Made by a program: the position numbers and the translations under genes
In this document: positions 8,684 to 17,599 of the stretch, piece by piece
Numbering within the stretch: position 1 is the first letter of the stretch
How the letters are laid out: each line of letters begins with the position of its first letter
Notes under the pieces: model-generated
Told to the model about the DNA's origin: nothing
Database searches by the model: none
Seen by the model: only the letters and a program-made list of their open reading frames with translations
Assembly (NCBI RefSeq): GCF_001283065.1
Contig: NZ_CDMK01000003.1
Coordinates: 168,594-232,593, forward strand
DNA: 64,000 nucleotides
From: Helicobacter heilmannii
GTDB taxonomy: Bacteria > Campylobacterota > Campylobacteria > Campylobacterales > Helicobacteraceae
Reading direction: 5' to 3'

Positions 8684-9706
8684 CTAGTGGTGCGCCAAAT
8701 ACCACGCATACACCCCTTTAATCCCCTCCTCTAGCTTAATGCCCGCCCTCCAGCCCAAGCTAGAAATCTTAGACACATCGCAGCACTTCAATAAAGTCCC
8801 ATCAGGTTTAGAAGCATCAAACTCCAACTCCCCTTGAAAGCCCACAATCCCCTTGATCAAATACGCCAAGTCTTGAATGCTGATGTCCTCACCCGTGCCT
8901 ATATTGGTGTGGTTTAATGTCGGTGTGCCCTTTTGGTGTTTTAAGAGGAATAAACAGCCATGCGCCAAGTCCTTGACATGCAAAAACTCGCGCCTAGCTT
9001 TGCCACTACCCCAAATGCGCACACTCTGGGCACTGATGCCATGCTGGGCTAAGAGATTTAGGGCCTGCTCTTCGGGGAGATTCAAGTCTTTAAGCACGGC
9101 ATCCATTTGCTTGTTTGCCAAGAGTTTGGCTAAATGCAACTTTCTAAGCAGGGCGGGCAGGACATGGGAGTTTGAGAGATCGAAGTTGTCAAACTCGCCG
9201 TATAAATTTGTGGGCATGGCAGCAATGAAGTTTGTGCCGTGTTGAGCGTTGTAGGCCTCACACATTTTCAGTCCTGCGATTTTGGCGATGGCATAAGGTT
9301 CGTTGGTGGCCTCTAGGGGGCTATTTAATAAATACTCTTCTTTAATGGGCTGGGGGCATTCTTTGGGGTAAATGCAAGTCGAGCCCAAGAACAAGAGTTT
9401 TTGCGTGCCGTTTTTGTAGGCGCAGTGGATGGTATTGGTTTGGATCGCCAAATTCTCATAGATGAAGTCAGCTTTATAGGTATTGTTGGCTAAGATCCCG
9501 CCCACTTTGGCCGCTGCTAGCACCACCACTTCAGGCCGCTCCTTCTCAAAAAACGCCTCCACCGCGCTTTGCTTGCTTAAATCCAGCTCGGCGTGGGTTT
9601 TAAAAATGAGGTTGCTATAGCCCTGCTCTTGCAGGCATGCGCTGATGGCGCGCCCAACCAGCCCTTGATGTCCCGCGACAAAAATGCGGCTACTAGGTGT
9701 TAGCAT
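8684..9706 (-). CDS. fcl: GDP-L-fucose synthase
   Basis: A 340-residue short-chain epimerase/reductase that converts GDP-4-keto-6-deoxymannose to GDP-L-fucose, the donor for fucosylated O-antigens such as the Lewis antigens of Helicobacter. The N-terminal nucleotide-binding motif GHQGLVG, the LGSTCIYP strand and the catalytic YAIAK (YxxxK) are visible, followed by ARREFLHVKDLA in the substrate-binding half. An insertion at about residues 200-230 makes it slightly longer than E. coli Fcl. The start overlaps the end of hydE by seven bases, which suggests translational coupling to the hydrogenase operon. The upstream enzyme gmd is not in the window. Confidence 0.92.
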   Translation of the reverse strand: MLTPSSRIFVAGHQGLVGRAISACLQEQGYSNLIFKTHAELDLSKQSAVEAFFEKERPEVVVLAAAKVGGILANNTYKADFIYENLAIQTNTIHCAYKNGTQKLLFLGSTCIYPKECPQPIKEEYLLNSPLEATNEPYAIAKIAGLKMCEAYNAQHGTNFIAAMPTNLYGEFDNFDLSNSHVLPALLRKLHLAKLLANKQMDAVLKDLNLPEEQALNLLAQHGISAQSVRIWGSGKARREFLHVKDLAHGCLFLLKHQKGTPTLNHTNIGTGEDISIQDLAYLIKGIVGFQGELEFDASKPDGTLLKCCDVSKISSLGWRAGIKLEEGIKGVYAWYLAHH

Positions 9707-11229
9707 GTGTAATCCATCCCATAATCAGGGAAGATTAAGGGGCACTCTTTGGGGAAGTATTGCAAGCACAAGTCTAAAAAGACTTTTTGTAAAAACACTT
9801 CCCCGCATAAATACATCTGCGGGCAACTAAACTTCGTGTGAGCATCGTAAATGAGATTGCCTAAAAACTCGGCTAGAGAGTCTAAAATCCCAAAGCACAT
9901 GGTGGGCGCGTCCGTGCCCCCCAGCGTGTAACTCACCGCACTTTTGAGCGTGGAGGCTGTATTTAGGCTCAAGGGTTCTTTGGTGAGTTTAAAATCCACT
10001 CGCGGGCCCTTGTTGCGTAAAAAGCTGGTGGCAAGCTCAAAAATCGCGCGGGGGTTAGGTTCTTGGCTAAAGCCCAAGACTTGCAAGAGCCCGGCTAGAA
10101 AGTCTAAAAGGTTTTGGCTTGGCGGGGTGGCGGGGGTTTGCTCTAAGCTTTGGCACAGATCGGGGAAGGCCTCCTTGTAATTAGCATAGAGTTTGCGCCC
10201 CTTGGCGTTGCTTTGCAACTGGGTAAGCAGGGCAACAGGGTGGGTTTCTTGCTCTATGCTTAAAAGCTGCTTGTAGCCTCCCTCTTGATACACCCAAAAG
10301 CAACTGGGGCGTGTGAAGTTCAGGTAAATGAGTAAATGGGGCTCTTTGGGGGCTTCTTTCTGGATAAAGTCCGGGGTATCCTTAGCGTAGATGAGGGTAT
10401 GGGGCAACATAAGACCGCTTTGCGCCACGCTGTAGAGTTGCCATGTCGTGCTTGGGGCGCGGCACTCATAGGTAAAAATGGGCGGGCTTTGGGGGGTCTT
10501 GCTTAAAAAGAGATAGGAAATGCCCTTTTGAAGGGCAAAATGCGCCAAGAGGGCCAGCCCCAAATCATAGGGCAACAGCGCACTGATCTCTAAGCATCCA
10601 AATTCTTTAGCAAAGACTTCTTTAAGCGTGGCACGGATCGCGGGCTTCTCATAGGTGCATAGCACCTGCGCGCTCTTGGGCTCTAGCCTTGTTACCGATA
10701 ACACACTCGCCAAGTCCATGAACAACACACTGGCCTCTTTACTTGGCGTGCTTGAAAGGCTAATCACCCCCCTAGAGGTTTGCACCACAAGAGCCCCGCT
10801 CTGTAGGGTTTGCAAGGCTTCTTGCATCGCCTCTTGCACCTTGGCAGCGGTGTCTAATTCTTGGTGGTTGTAGCTTAGGCTTTGAAAATGCGCTTTTGGG
10901 GCTAAAAAGTCTTTATGCGTGGGGTCTAAAAAGGCTTTGGCGTGGCTGATGTCAATGGGCGGGCAGACGACTTCTTGCTCCTGCCACTTCAAGGCCTCTT
11001 TAGCCACTTCTATGCCCGTAAAACTAAAGCTAAAGGCTAGGGGCAGGCGTTGGCTTAGTTCTGTGGCAAAGTTCTCCGCCTTTTTAAGGGGAGCTTTTAG
11101 GTAAAAGACCTCTTTGCTCGTGGCGTAAGGCAGCCCCTGAGCGTAGGCGTGGTGCGCCATAAAGTCCATAAACAGGGGAGCCAATCCTTGTGTGCCGGCA
11201 GATTTAAACTTAAACGCAAAGGTGTTCAT
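9700..11229 (-). CDS. hydE: Hydrogenase maturation protein HydE
   Basis: A 509-residue protein at the end of the hydABCDE operon, corresponding in position and length to HydE of H. pylori and Wolinella, where it is needed for an active [NiFe] uptake hydrogenase. The middle part (VLCTYEKPAIRATLKEVF, and LLPYDLGLALLAHFAL) recalls the Kae1-like carbamoyltransferase region of HypF, so a role in cofactor assembly or quality control is plausible but inferred. It is unrelated to the radical-SAM HydE of [FeFe]-hydrogenase maturation despite the shared name. The start overlaps hydD by four bases. Confidence 0.85.
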   Translation of the reverse strand: MNTFAFKFKSAGTQGLAPLFMDFMAHHAYAQGLPYATSKEVFYLKAPLKKAENFATELSQRLPLAFSFSFTGIEVAKEALKWQEQEVVCPPIDISHAKAFLDPTHKDFLAPKAHFQSLSYNHQELDTAAKVQEAMQEALQTLQSGALVVQTSRGVISLSSTPSKEASVLFMDLASVLSVTRLEPKSAQVLCTYEKPAIRATLKEVFAKEFGCLEISALLPYDLGLALLAHFALQKGISYLFLSKTPQSPPIFTYECRAPSTTWQLYSVAQSGLMLPHTLIYAKDTPDFIQKEAPKEPHLLIYLNFTRPSCFWVYQEGGYKQLLSIEQETHPVALLTQLQSNAKGRKLYANYKEAFPDLCQSLEQTPATPPSQNLLDFLAGLLQVLGFSQEPNPRAIFELATSFLRNKGPRVDFKLTKEPLSLNTASTLKSAVSYTLGGTDAPTMCFGILDSLAEFLGNLIYDAHTKFSCPQMYLCGEVFLQKVFLDLCLQYFPKECPLIFPDYGMDYTC

Positions 11230-11753
11230 AGAGCACTCCTATAAGAGTTGTTGGCAATGTCTTGTAAGCTTAAGGGTGTGGGCTTTGGCGTGGCTTTTAA
11301 CCCCCATGCGGTCAAAATCTCTAGGGCTTTTTCTGTGGCAAGTTGCGCGCCTTGTTGCAGGGCGGGGCTTAAATTAAAGGTGGTGTTCTCTAGGGCAATT
11401 TCAGGGACAAGCCCGATGATGGTTGTGGGGGGTAGGTCGCCCATTAAGGCGGTGAGCTTTAAGGTTTGTAGCATCTCCACCTCGTGCGCACTCCCCGCCC
11501 ATGTGATGTTGGGGGGGATTTGCACAAAATCAAAGCAAAAAACTTCACCCACTTGCGCCCCCTCCACGCTCACGCAGTCTAAGAGCAGGATTTTTTCATA
11601 CTCCACAATCCAGGGGATCAACGCCTGCGCCATCGTGCCCCCATCCATAAAATCTACATCCTGCCCGCTAAAGGCGTAATTGCGTTGCAGTTGGTTACAC
11701 AAGTGCACCCCCACCCCCTCATCGCCAAGGAGAATGTTGCCGATCCCAAGCAC
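11226..11753 (-). CDS. hydD: [NiFe]-hydrogenase maturation endopeptidase HydD
   Basis: A HyaD/HybD-type protease that removes the C-terminal peptide of the large subunit HydB after nickel insertion. The nickel-sensing motifs are visible: GNILLGDEGVG with its acidic residue, the DGGT strand, and SAHEVEMLQTL with the metal-binding histidine. The coordinates use a GTG start at 11753. Homologues begin with a KILVLGIGN strand, and the codons for it are present upstream in frame, preceded by CTG at 11763-11765 directly after the hydC stop. The natural start may therefore be a CTG, giving about 179 residues. Confidence 0.88.
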   Translation of the reverse strand: MLGIGNILLGDEGVGVHLCNQLQRNYAFSGQDVDFMDGGTMAQALIPWIVEYEKILLLDCVSVEGAQVGEVFCFDFVQIPPNITWAGSAHEVEMLQTLKLTALMGDLPPTTIIGLVPEIALENTTFNLSPALQQGAQLATEKALEILTAWGLKATPKPTPLSLQDIANNSYRSAL

Positions 11754-11766
11754 TAAGATTTTCAGG

Positions 11767-12435
11767 CTAATCTTTCACATAGCGGATGCCGCTTACCATC
11801 ACATCCGCCCCACCATCGGGGAATTTGATGGAGTGGAAAACGACCATGTAAACATGTACGGGGATGAAGAGACAAATGCCCCAAGTGGCCAAGTGGTGCA
11901 AATAGCGCACATTAGAAAGCCCCCCGCACAGCACTTCAAACCACTTAAAACAAGGCTCCAACACCCCGCCTAGCCCCAAGTGGTAGACATTGTAATACAG
12001 CACCAACCCGCTCAAAATCACAAGCACCAGCAAAACACAAAAGGTGAAGTAAGCCACAAATTGCATGGGGTTGTAGGCCCCTTGTTCGTGCTGGGGCTTG
12101 CCTAGCCAAAAATAGACTTTCAGCTGAGAAACCCACGCCCCCACACTGGCAAGATTTTTTGCCGCCGCGCGCTCGCCCTTACTCTTGCGGTCGAAAAAGA
12201 AGAGGTAAAAGCGGAAAAGACAAATGGCGATCAAAAGAAAGCCTAACATGATGTGGGTGCTTCTAATGTAGGCTTGCAACAAGCCCATGTGCTTATACAC
12301 GCTCGAGTGGGGGGCTAGGAAGGGGTAAGCGATGTAAAAGCCCGTCCCCATGAGCGCAAAAATCGCCAACGCCCGCCCCCAGTGGAACAAGCGCACCAGT
12401 CCGCTAAACTCTTGTGTTTTGTGGTAACTATCCAT
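11767..12435 (-). CDS. hydC: [NiFe]-hydrogenase cytochrome b subunit HydC
   Basis: A 222-residue membrane anchor with four or five hydrophobic segments and conserved histidines (LFHWGRALAIF, TYLHHLATWG-like region near the C-terminus, CLFIPVHVYMV) that bind two b hemes. It passes electrons from HydAB to menaquinone. The ATG at 12435 (MDSYHKTQEFSG) was chosen because it leaves an eight-base overlap with the hydB end. Longer frames would run far into hydB. It is followed two bases later by hydD or its CTG start. Confidence 0.92.
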   Translation of the reverse strand: MDSYHKTQEFSGLVRLFHWGRALAIFALMGTGFYIAYPFLAPHSSVYKHMGLLQAYIRSTHIMLGFLLIAICLFRFYLFFFDRKSKGERAAAKNLASVGAWVSQLKVYFWLGKPQHEQGAYNPMQFVAYFTFCVLLVLVILSGLVLYYNVYHLGLGGVLEPCFKWFEVLCGGLSNVRYLHHLATWGICLFIPVHVYMVVFHSIKFPDGGADVMVSGIRYVKD

Positions 12436-14185
12436 GTTGTCCCCCCTTGTCAAAACGGGCAAAGCTGGGATCGACCCTAAACTCTCCAAAGTTCTGCCCC
12501 TTGCTGTCGATGACATGCACGGAGCAGGCGATGCAGGGGTCAAACGAGTGGATCGTGCGGATGATCTCTAGTGGCTGAGTCAAGTCGGCGAGTCTTGTGC
12601 CAATGAGACTCATTTCATAGGGCCCCTTTTGCCCCTTAGAATCTCTAGCCCCCGCATTCCAAGTGGAAGGCACCACGGCTTGATAATTCTCCACCACCCC
12701 ATTTTTGATCCGCACCCAGTGGCTAAGCATCCCCCGGGGCACCTGCCCGATGTAACGCCCCTTGTATTCTTTATCTTTATCGATCACATAGGGGGCACAA
12801 GTGCTTTGATCGGATTTTAAATTTTCTACCAAAGAGTCCCAAGTCTGCAACCCATTGTCCACTAAAATTTTTGCCTCCAAACAACGCGCCGCCGTGCGTC
12901 CTAGCGTGCTAAAGATCGCCTCAATGGGCAATCCCGTGTCTTTTAAAAACTGCGTGGCGACTTTCGTGGTGTAGGGGTTTTTGGCCGCAAGCCCCACGGC
13001 TAAGGACGCTAAGGGCCCCACCTCCATAGGCATGCCGTCGTAGCGGGGGGATTTGATCCACGAGTATTTATTATGTGGGTCTAGAACTTTGCTTTTTTCT
13101 AATTTGTCGCTAAGACCGATGCTTTCGCCGTCCTTAAAGCCCGTGTAGTGTGGATTTGTCTGCCCATCATAGGGGTGCAACTGGATCTCTTTGGTGCCTT
13201 TGTATTCATACCAAGAGTGCGTTACCTCTTCTTTGATCAAGTCCTCATTGATAGGGTGCAGGGTGTTTAAATCGCCATTGAGTACAATCCCCGAGCTTAA
13301 AAGGTGCTTGCCTCGGCTAAGCAGCACTTCCTCATAGGCGATGAAGTTTTTGAGCCCACAGCCATGCAGCACGCTGTCCTCTTTGTTAAACATGGCCGCT
13401 GCCATGACAATGTCAGGATAGTAAGCCCGCTCAACAAAGTCTTTCACGGTTTCAAATTTGCTCTTCCACTCAGCTAAACGGGTGGGATCGAGTACATCCA
13501 TGACAGAAGTGATCCCGCCCACAGTTAGGCTTTGGGGGTGGGGTTGTTTGGCTCCAAAAATGGCGGTCATTTTCGCCGCCTCGCGTTGGATAGCCAGCAG
13601 TTTTAAATAGTGAGAGAGCACGATTAAATTCTGTTCAGGACTAAAATGGTAGGTCTTGTGCCCATAGTAGCCGTTGTTAAAAGGCCCTAGCGCGCCTTGT
13701 TTGGCAAAATCGCCCACGCGTTTTTGCACCTCTTTTAACTCATCTGCCCCTGTGCCTAGGGGGTATTGGCTGTAGTTAAAGGCGATCTTGCTCGCTTTCT
13801 TTGGGTCGGCTTTAAGCGCACTTAGAAGATCGCACCAATCCAGCCCGTGCAGGGTGTAGAAATGTACCACATGGTCATGTAACAAGAGTGCGATGTTCAT
13901 CAAAGAGCGTACGAGTTGGGCATTTAGGGGGGGTGTGATGCCCAAAGCGTTTTCCACGGCACTGATGCCCGCCTTGTAGTGCGAATAGGTGCAAACCCCG
14001 CAAATGCGCTGCGCGATGAAGCCTGCATCTCTTGGGTCGCGGTGCTTGATGATCGTTTCTAGCCCTCTAAAGAGCGTGGAGGAGGAAAAGGCATCGGTGA
14101 TGACATTGTTATCGTCCACCACCACCTCGATGCGTAAATGCCCTTCAATGCGCGTGATCGGGTCTACAATGATTTTCTTAGCCAT
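12428..14185 (-). CDS. hydB: [NiFe]-hydrogenase large subunit HydB
   Basis: A 585-residue catalytic subunit. Both nickel-binding pairs are present: RICGVC near residue 62 and DPCIACSVH near the C-terminus. The roughly 28 residues after that histidine are the extension removed by HydD during maturation. The enzyme oxidises H2 at the periplasmic face and feeds electrons through HydA and HydC to menaquinone, an energy source for gastric Helicobacter. The start overlaps the stop of hydA, consistent with one operon hydABCDE and coupled translation. Confidence 0.96.
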   Translation of the reverse strand: MAKKIIVDPITRIEGHLRIEVVVDDNNVITDAFSSSTLFRGLETIIKHRDPRDAGFIAQRICGVCTYSHYKAGISAVENALGITPPLNAQLVRSLMNIALLLHDHVVHFYTLHGLDWCDLLSALKADPKKASKIAFNYSQYPLGTGADELKEVQKRVGDFAKQGALGPFNNGYYGHKTYHFSPEQNLIVLSHYLKLLAIQREAAKMTAIFGAKQPHPQSLTVGGITSVMDVLDPTRLAEWKSKFETVKDFVERAYYPDIVMAAAMFNKEDSVLHGCGLKNFIAYEEVLLSRGKHLLSSGIVLNGDLNTLHPINEDLIKEEVTHSWYEYKGTKEIQLHPYDGQTNPHYTGFKDGESIGLSDKLEKSKVLDPHNKYSWIKSPRYDGMPMEVGPLASLAVGLAAKNPYTTKVATQFLKDTGLPIEAIFSTLGRTAARCLEAKILVDNGLQTWDSLVENLKSDQSTCAPYVIDKDKEYKGRYIGQVPRGMLSHWVRIKNGVVENYQAVVPSTWNAGARDSKGQKGPYEMSLIGTRLADLTQPLEIIRTIHSFDPCIACSVHVIDSKGQNFGEFRVDPSFARFDKGGQHG

Positions 14186-15351
14186 TAAGCGTCCTTGTTT
14201 TGATTAAGCCCTGAGATCAAAGCGTGCGCCGCGATGCCGATCGCGCTCGCACTCAAAGCCACCACGCCCACAGTGTCGGCGACCTTATCTGCCCCCGCCC
14301 CCCCAAAGGCGGTCGTAACGGGCACAATGAGGCGGTTAGAAATGGGCTCTTCAAAGGGGCTCATTGTGTCCCAAAAGTTGGGCTCAGAGCAGCCAATGCA
14401 ACCATGTCCGGCCTGAATGGGCCAAGAAGTGTGGGAGTTGAAACGCAGTTTTGAGCAGTTGTTGAAGGTGTAGGGCCCCTTGCAACCCACTTTATACAAA
14501 CAAAAGCCATTTTTGGCGTTTTCATCGCCAAAATGTTGCACGAACTCGCCGGCGTCAAAATGCCCCCGTCTTTCGCAAAGGTCGTGCACACGGTGACCAT
14601 ACGCCCAAGTGGGGCGGTTGTATGCGTCCAAGCGGGGCAAAGTGCCAAACATTAAATAGTAGATGATGTTGCCCACGATGTTCTTTTCACTTGGCGGGCA
14701 GCCGGGGACATTCACAATGGGTTGGGAGATGATTTTATCTAAGGATTGGGCGTTTGAGGGATTGGGGTAAGCCGCTTGCACGCCTCCAAAGCTCGAGCAT
14801 GTCCCAATGGCAAAGATCGCCTTAGCGTGCTCGGCTGCGTGGATACACTCCTGGGCACCTGTGCGCGCCTGTGCGCCCATCGTTAAAAAGTATTCTGTAC
14901 CTTTAGGAATCCCCCCCTCCACCATTAAAATATAATTACCCTTGTGTTTTTCAATCGCCTGCTCTAGGCTCAAATCCGCCTGGTGTCCACTGGCAACCAT
15001 GATCGTTTCGTGGTATTCTAAATTGATGTAATCAAAGATCACGCTGTCAATGCTAGGGTCTTCGCTCCTTAGCAAGCTCTCGCTGCAGCCTGTGCACTCG
15101 GCCATGTGTAGCCAAATCACGGGCAGGCGGTTAGCCACCTCCACAGCTTTAGCCGTCAAGGGGTTGAAACTAGCAGGCAGGGCAAAAGAGGCAGTCATAG
15201 CCCCCGCCCATTTGATGAAGTCACGCCGTTCAATGCCGTTTTTTTCCATTTCTTCGTAGATGTTTTTATCGGCATTGTGGGCAGCTAAGGGCATTAAACC
15301 TTCTAGTCGTTCGGATATGCTTTTAAAAAGAGTGTTGCTAAGATCTAGCAT
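14185..15351 (-). CDS. hydA: [NiFe]-hydrogenase small subunit HydA with Tat signal
   Basis: A 388-residue iron-sulphur subunit. Residues about 40-70 carry a twin-arginine signal (ERRDFIKWAG followed by a hydrophobic stretch), so HydA carries HydB across the membrane by the Tat pathway, whose genes tatBC are also in this window. Cluster ligands are visible in AECTGCSES, GTCSSFGG, VPGCPPSE, the C-x6-C-x7-C-type stretch around KVGCKGPYTFNNC, and HGCIGCSEPNFWDT. A C-terminal hydrophobic helix (about residues 355-380) anchors it. A good AAGGGGA ribosome site precedes the ATG. It is the first gene of the operon. Confidence 0.96.
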   Translation of the reverse strand: MLDLSNTLFKSISERLEGLMPLAAHNADKNIYEEMEKNGIERRDFIKWAGAMTASFALPASFNPLTAKAVEVANRLPVIWLHMAECTGCSESLLRSEDPSIDSVIFDYINLEYHETIMVASGHQADLSLEQAIEKHKGNYILMVEGGIPKGTEYFLTMGAQARTGAQECIHAAEHAKAIFAIGTCSSFGGVQAAYPNPSNAQSLDKIISQPIVNVPGCPPSEKNIVGNIIYYLMFGTLPRLDAYNRPTWAYGHRVHDLCERRGHFDAGEFVQHFGDENAKNGFCLYKVGCKGPYTFNNCSKLRFNSHTSWPIQAGHGCIGCSEPNFWDTMSPFEEPISNRLIVPVTTAFGGAGADKVADTVGVVALSASAIGIAAHALISGLNQNKDA

Positions 15352-15519
15352 GAAATCCCCTTCATCTCAAAAATAGAACTCAATGATACAAAAATCAAAA
15401 TATCAGTGGGCTTAAGCTTGCTTTTTTAGAGGAAAAATACAGGAGAGTGTGCCCTTTTTGTTTTAAGTGAGTCTAGGGGTGATTTATGGAGCGTTTAGCC
15501 TGCTTGGATTGTAATTGGA

Positions 15520-15933
15520 TTGCAAAATGTCCTGGATTTAGGGCGTGTGGAGGGATTAAAGCTTGCTTTGGGCGCGGTTTTGGAGTATGTGGGTTATTGG
15601 GGACTTTGGAGCTTAAGTTTATTTGGGCTTTTTTATGGGTTTGTTACCTTGGCTAGGTTACCCCTTGGGGTTGCTAATTGGGGTTACAAGGCTTTGGAGA
15701 GTGGAGAGGGTTTGGCCTCTGCGGTGGCTCAAGATGGAAACTTGAAAGTTTCCCCCTGGAGTACACCCATCTTCAGGCTTTGCAACTCGTGGAAACAGGG
15801 GTTTATGGAGGTTGTGGTGCCAGCTCCATTTCAGACTCTTGGTTTTGGCTGGGTTTCAAGGCGTTTTAGCATTTTAGTGTTAGGTTTGTGGTTTAGCCAA
15901 ATGCCATTAAATCTTCACCTCTTGGCCCTCTAG
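15520..15933 (+). other. Uncertain open frames in the 586-base gap after hydA
   Basis: The gap 15352-15937 has no gene I can identify. A TTG-started frame of 137 codons runs from 15520 to 15933, with one hydrophobic stretch (about residues 25-55). In another phase an ATG frame (15486-15656, 56 codons) has a plausible AGGGGTGA ribosome site and six cysteines within the first 35 residues. The two overlap, so at most one is real. Neither resembles a family I know. The hydA promoter should lie at about 15360-15420. The region may be decayed sequence belonging to the locus that follows. Confidence 0.25.
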
Positions 15934-15937
15934 GGCT

Positions 15938-17596
15938 TTAGTCTGTGCTTGCAGGGCACTTAGGATACTCAATGTGGGCAATGGTGTGGGTGATGTACTG
16001 GACTTCTAGGGGAGGTAGGTGGATTTTAAGGACTTCGTAAAAAGCAATCGGCACTCTCTTATATCCGCTCGTCCATGTCATGTGTTCGGCTGCCTCGTGG
16101 CGATCGTTTTTTGGTTTGGGCATAAAAACAAGAATGTAGGCAAAAACCCTTTTTTTGGCGCGGAAGGCATGAAACTTGGCACCACATAAGCCGATGCCAT
16201 TGGTTAAATTTGTGACTAGGGCGTATTTACAAGGTGTGTTTTGGCAATGATGTCGTTTTAGGCGAAGTAGGTGTATCCCCATCTTAAAATCTTTTGGGGT
16301 TTTGGGATTTGGATATAGCCATCTTTGGATACCCCTGCCATTCCCATAAAAGAAATCAGGGTGTTTTATCCAAATCTGCGAGCACCTTTTAGAGTGTGTG
16401 GTGTGTCCCTAGCATGCAGTGATCCCATTTGTGCAGATTGTACTTGCGCTTGGGTAAGTTGTGTACCCATTTGCTCTTGCCCTTCAAGGGTGGCAATCTC
16501 TTGTTCTGGTGCAGTGATTTGCGCCTCAATTTGGGAGAGGGCGCGGTGTTGATGTGCTTTTCACCTCTAAGGGTAGAAGGAGGGTTTTAAGCTCTTCTAG
16601 TGTGCTTAAAGAAATCTCAATTTGCTCGCTTGCCCCTGCGCCATTTTTCAATGTTTCTAAACCCCATCTTCATAAAACGATAAAGCTCAGATTTTAGCAA
16701 CAGTGTGGAGAGGTTGGGTCTAAAAAAATGGTGATGTGGTTATCTGCGAGAAAATCCCCCTCTCGCTTTAAATAAAGCTATATGTCCCGCTGTGTCCACC
16801 ATGTAGAGTTGATGAGAATATCCATTTTGTCGCTTGCGCTTATCTAGGATAAAATCCTCATCTACATAGTGTTTTTGTGAAAAATCAAATGTGATTACCC
16901 CTATGCCTGCCCTGATTTGATGAGCTGGATATGAAGGTTTTCGTATCTGGGTGCTTGCCCCGCTTTGAGTAACGGCTTGAGATTTTTAAGCTTTTCTTGC
17001 ACCCACCCCACGAAGATGGGCTAGGCAGGGCTTGCACGACGCTTTTTGAACTGCTCGAGCTTGGGCTCTGTGGGCGTGGGGGCTCTAGTTTAGGGTGGCT
17101 AGGGTTTATAGGATTTGTTTAATGGGGGCGAGCTTTTAGTGGTTTTAGCCATGCCACATACCTCTAATACCGATAAAATTAAGGCCTGATAATTTTTGGA
17201 TGCCGTTTGCAACTCTTGAGTCCGTTTTTTCACCGCCACGCACTCTGTAATTATTTGCTCTTGCACTTCTAGTGGCGGGAGGGAGATTTCAATCCCCATC
17301 AATGAATTTTTAGCGATGTTTTTTAGCACAATGCCATTAAACCTAGAAAGCTCCAAATGGTGGCGCAATATAAGATAGGCATGCTTTAAGCACAATGGGG
17401 CGATCCCCTCAAAAACATAGTTGTGGTCTGAGCTAGCAAATTTGCCCTTGGCATAGTGGATATTTGCACTCCCCCAATCCCCAATGATTAACACCTCCAC
17501 ATCGAAGTCGTGGCCCTCGCATCCATACACCTCTAGGGACAGTGTAAAAGTCAAAAGCCCCACTGTTGTTTTCAAAGGGTATTTGCCCTTGCACAC
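15938..17596 (-). pseudogene. hsdS: Degraded HsdS-type DNA specificity subunit
   Basis: Read on the minus strand, successive pieces in different frames match type I specificity proteins. At 17099-17596 a half recognition domain ends in GIEISLPPLEVQEQII and a helix. At about 16850-17050 a second domain reads GQAPRYENLHIQLIKSGQA, then FDFSQKHYVDEDFI. Further fragments follow (DNHITIFRPNL; ALSQIEAQITA and QLTQAQVQSAQ from the coiled spacer), and a third domain end, KIHLPPLEVQ, lies at about 15995-16020. Stops and frameshifts separate them. These are the canonical HsdS parts: target domains joined by conserved coiled coils. Loss of frame shows the gene is dead, or expressed only as fragments. Confidence 0.75.
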
Positions 17597-17599
17597 TCT

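Noticed and set aside
16325-16552. A 75-codon cysteine-containing plus-strand frame in the decayed locus
   Set aside because: The minus strand here encodes recognisable HsdS coiled-spacer fragments, so the plus frame is a shadow.
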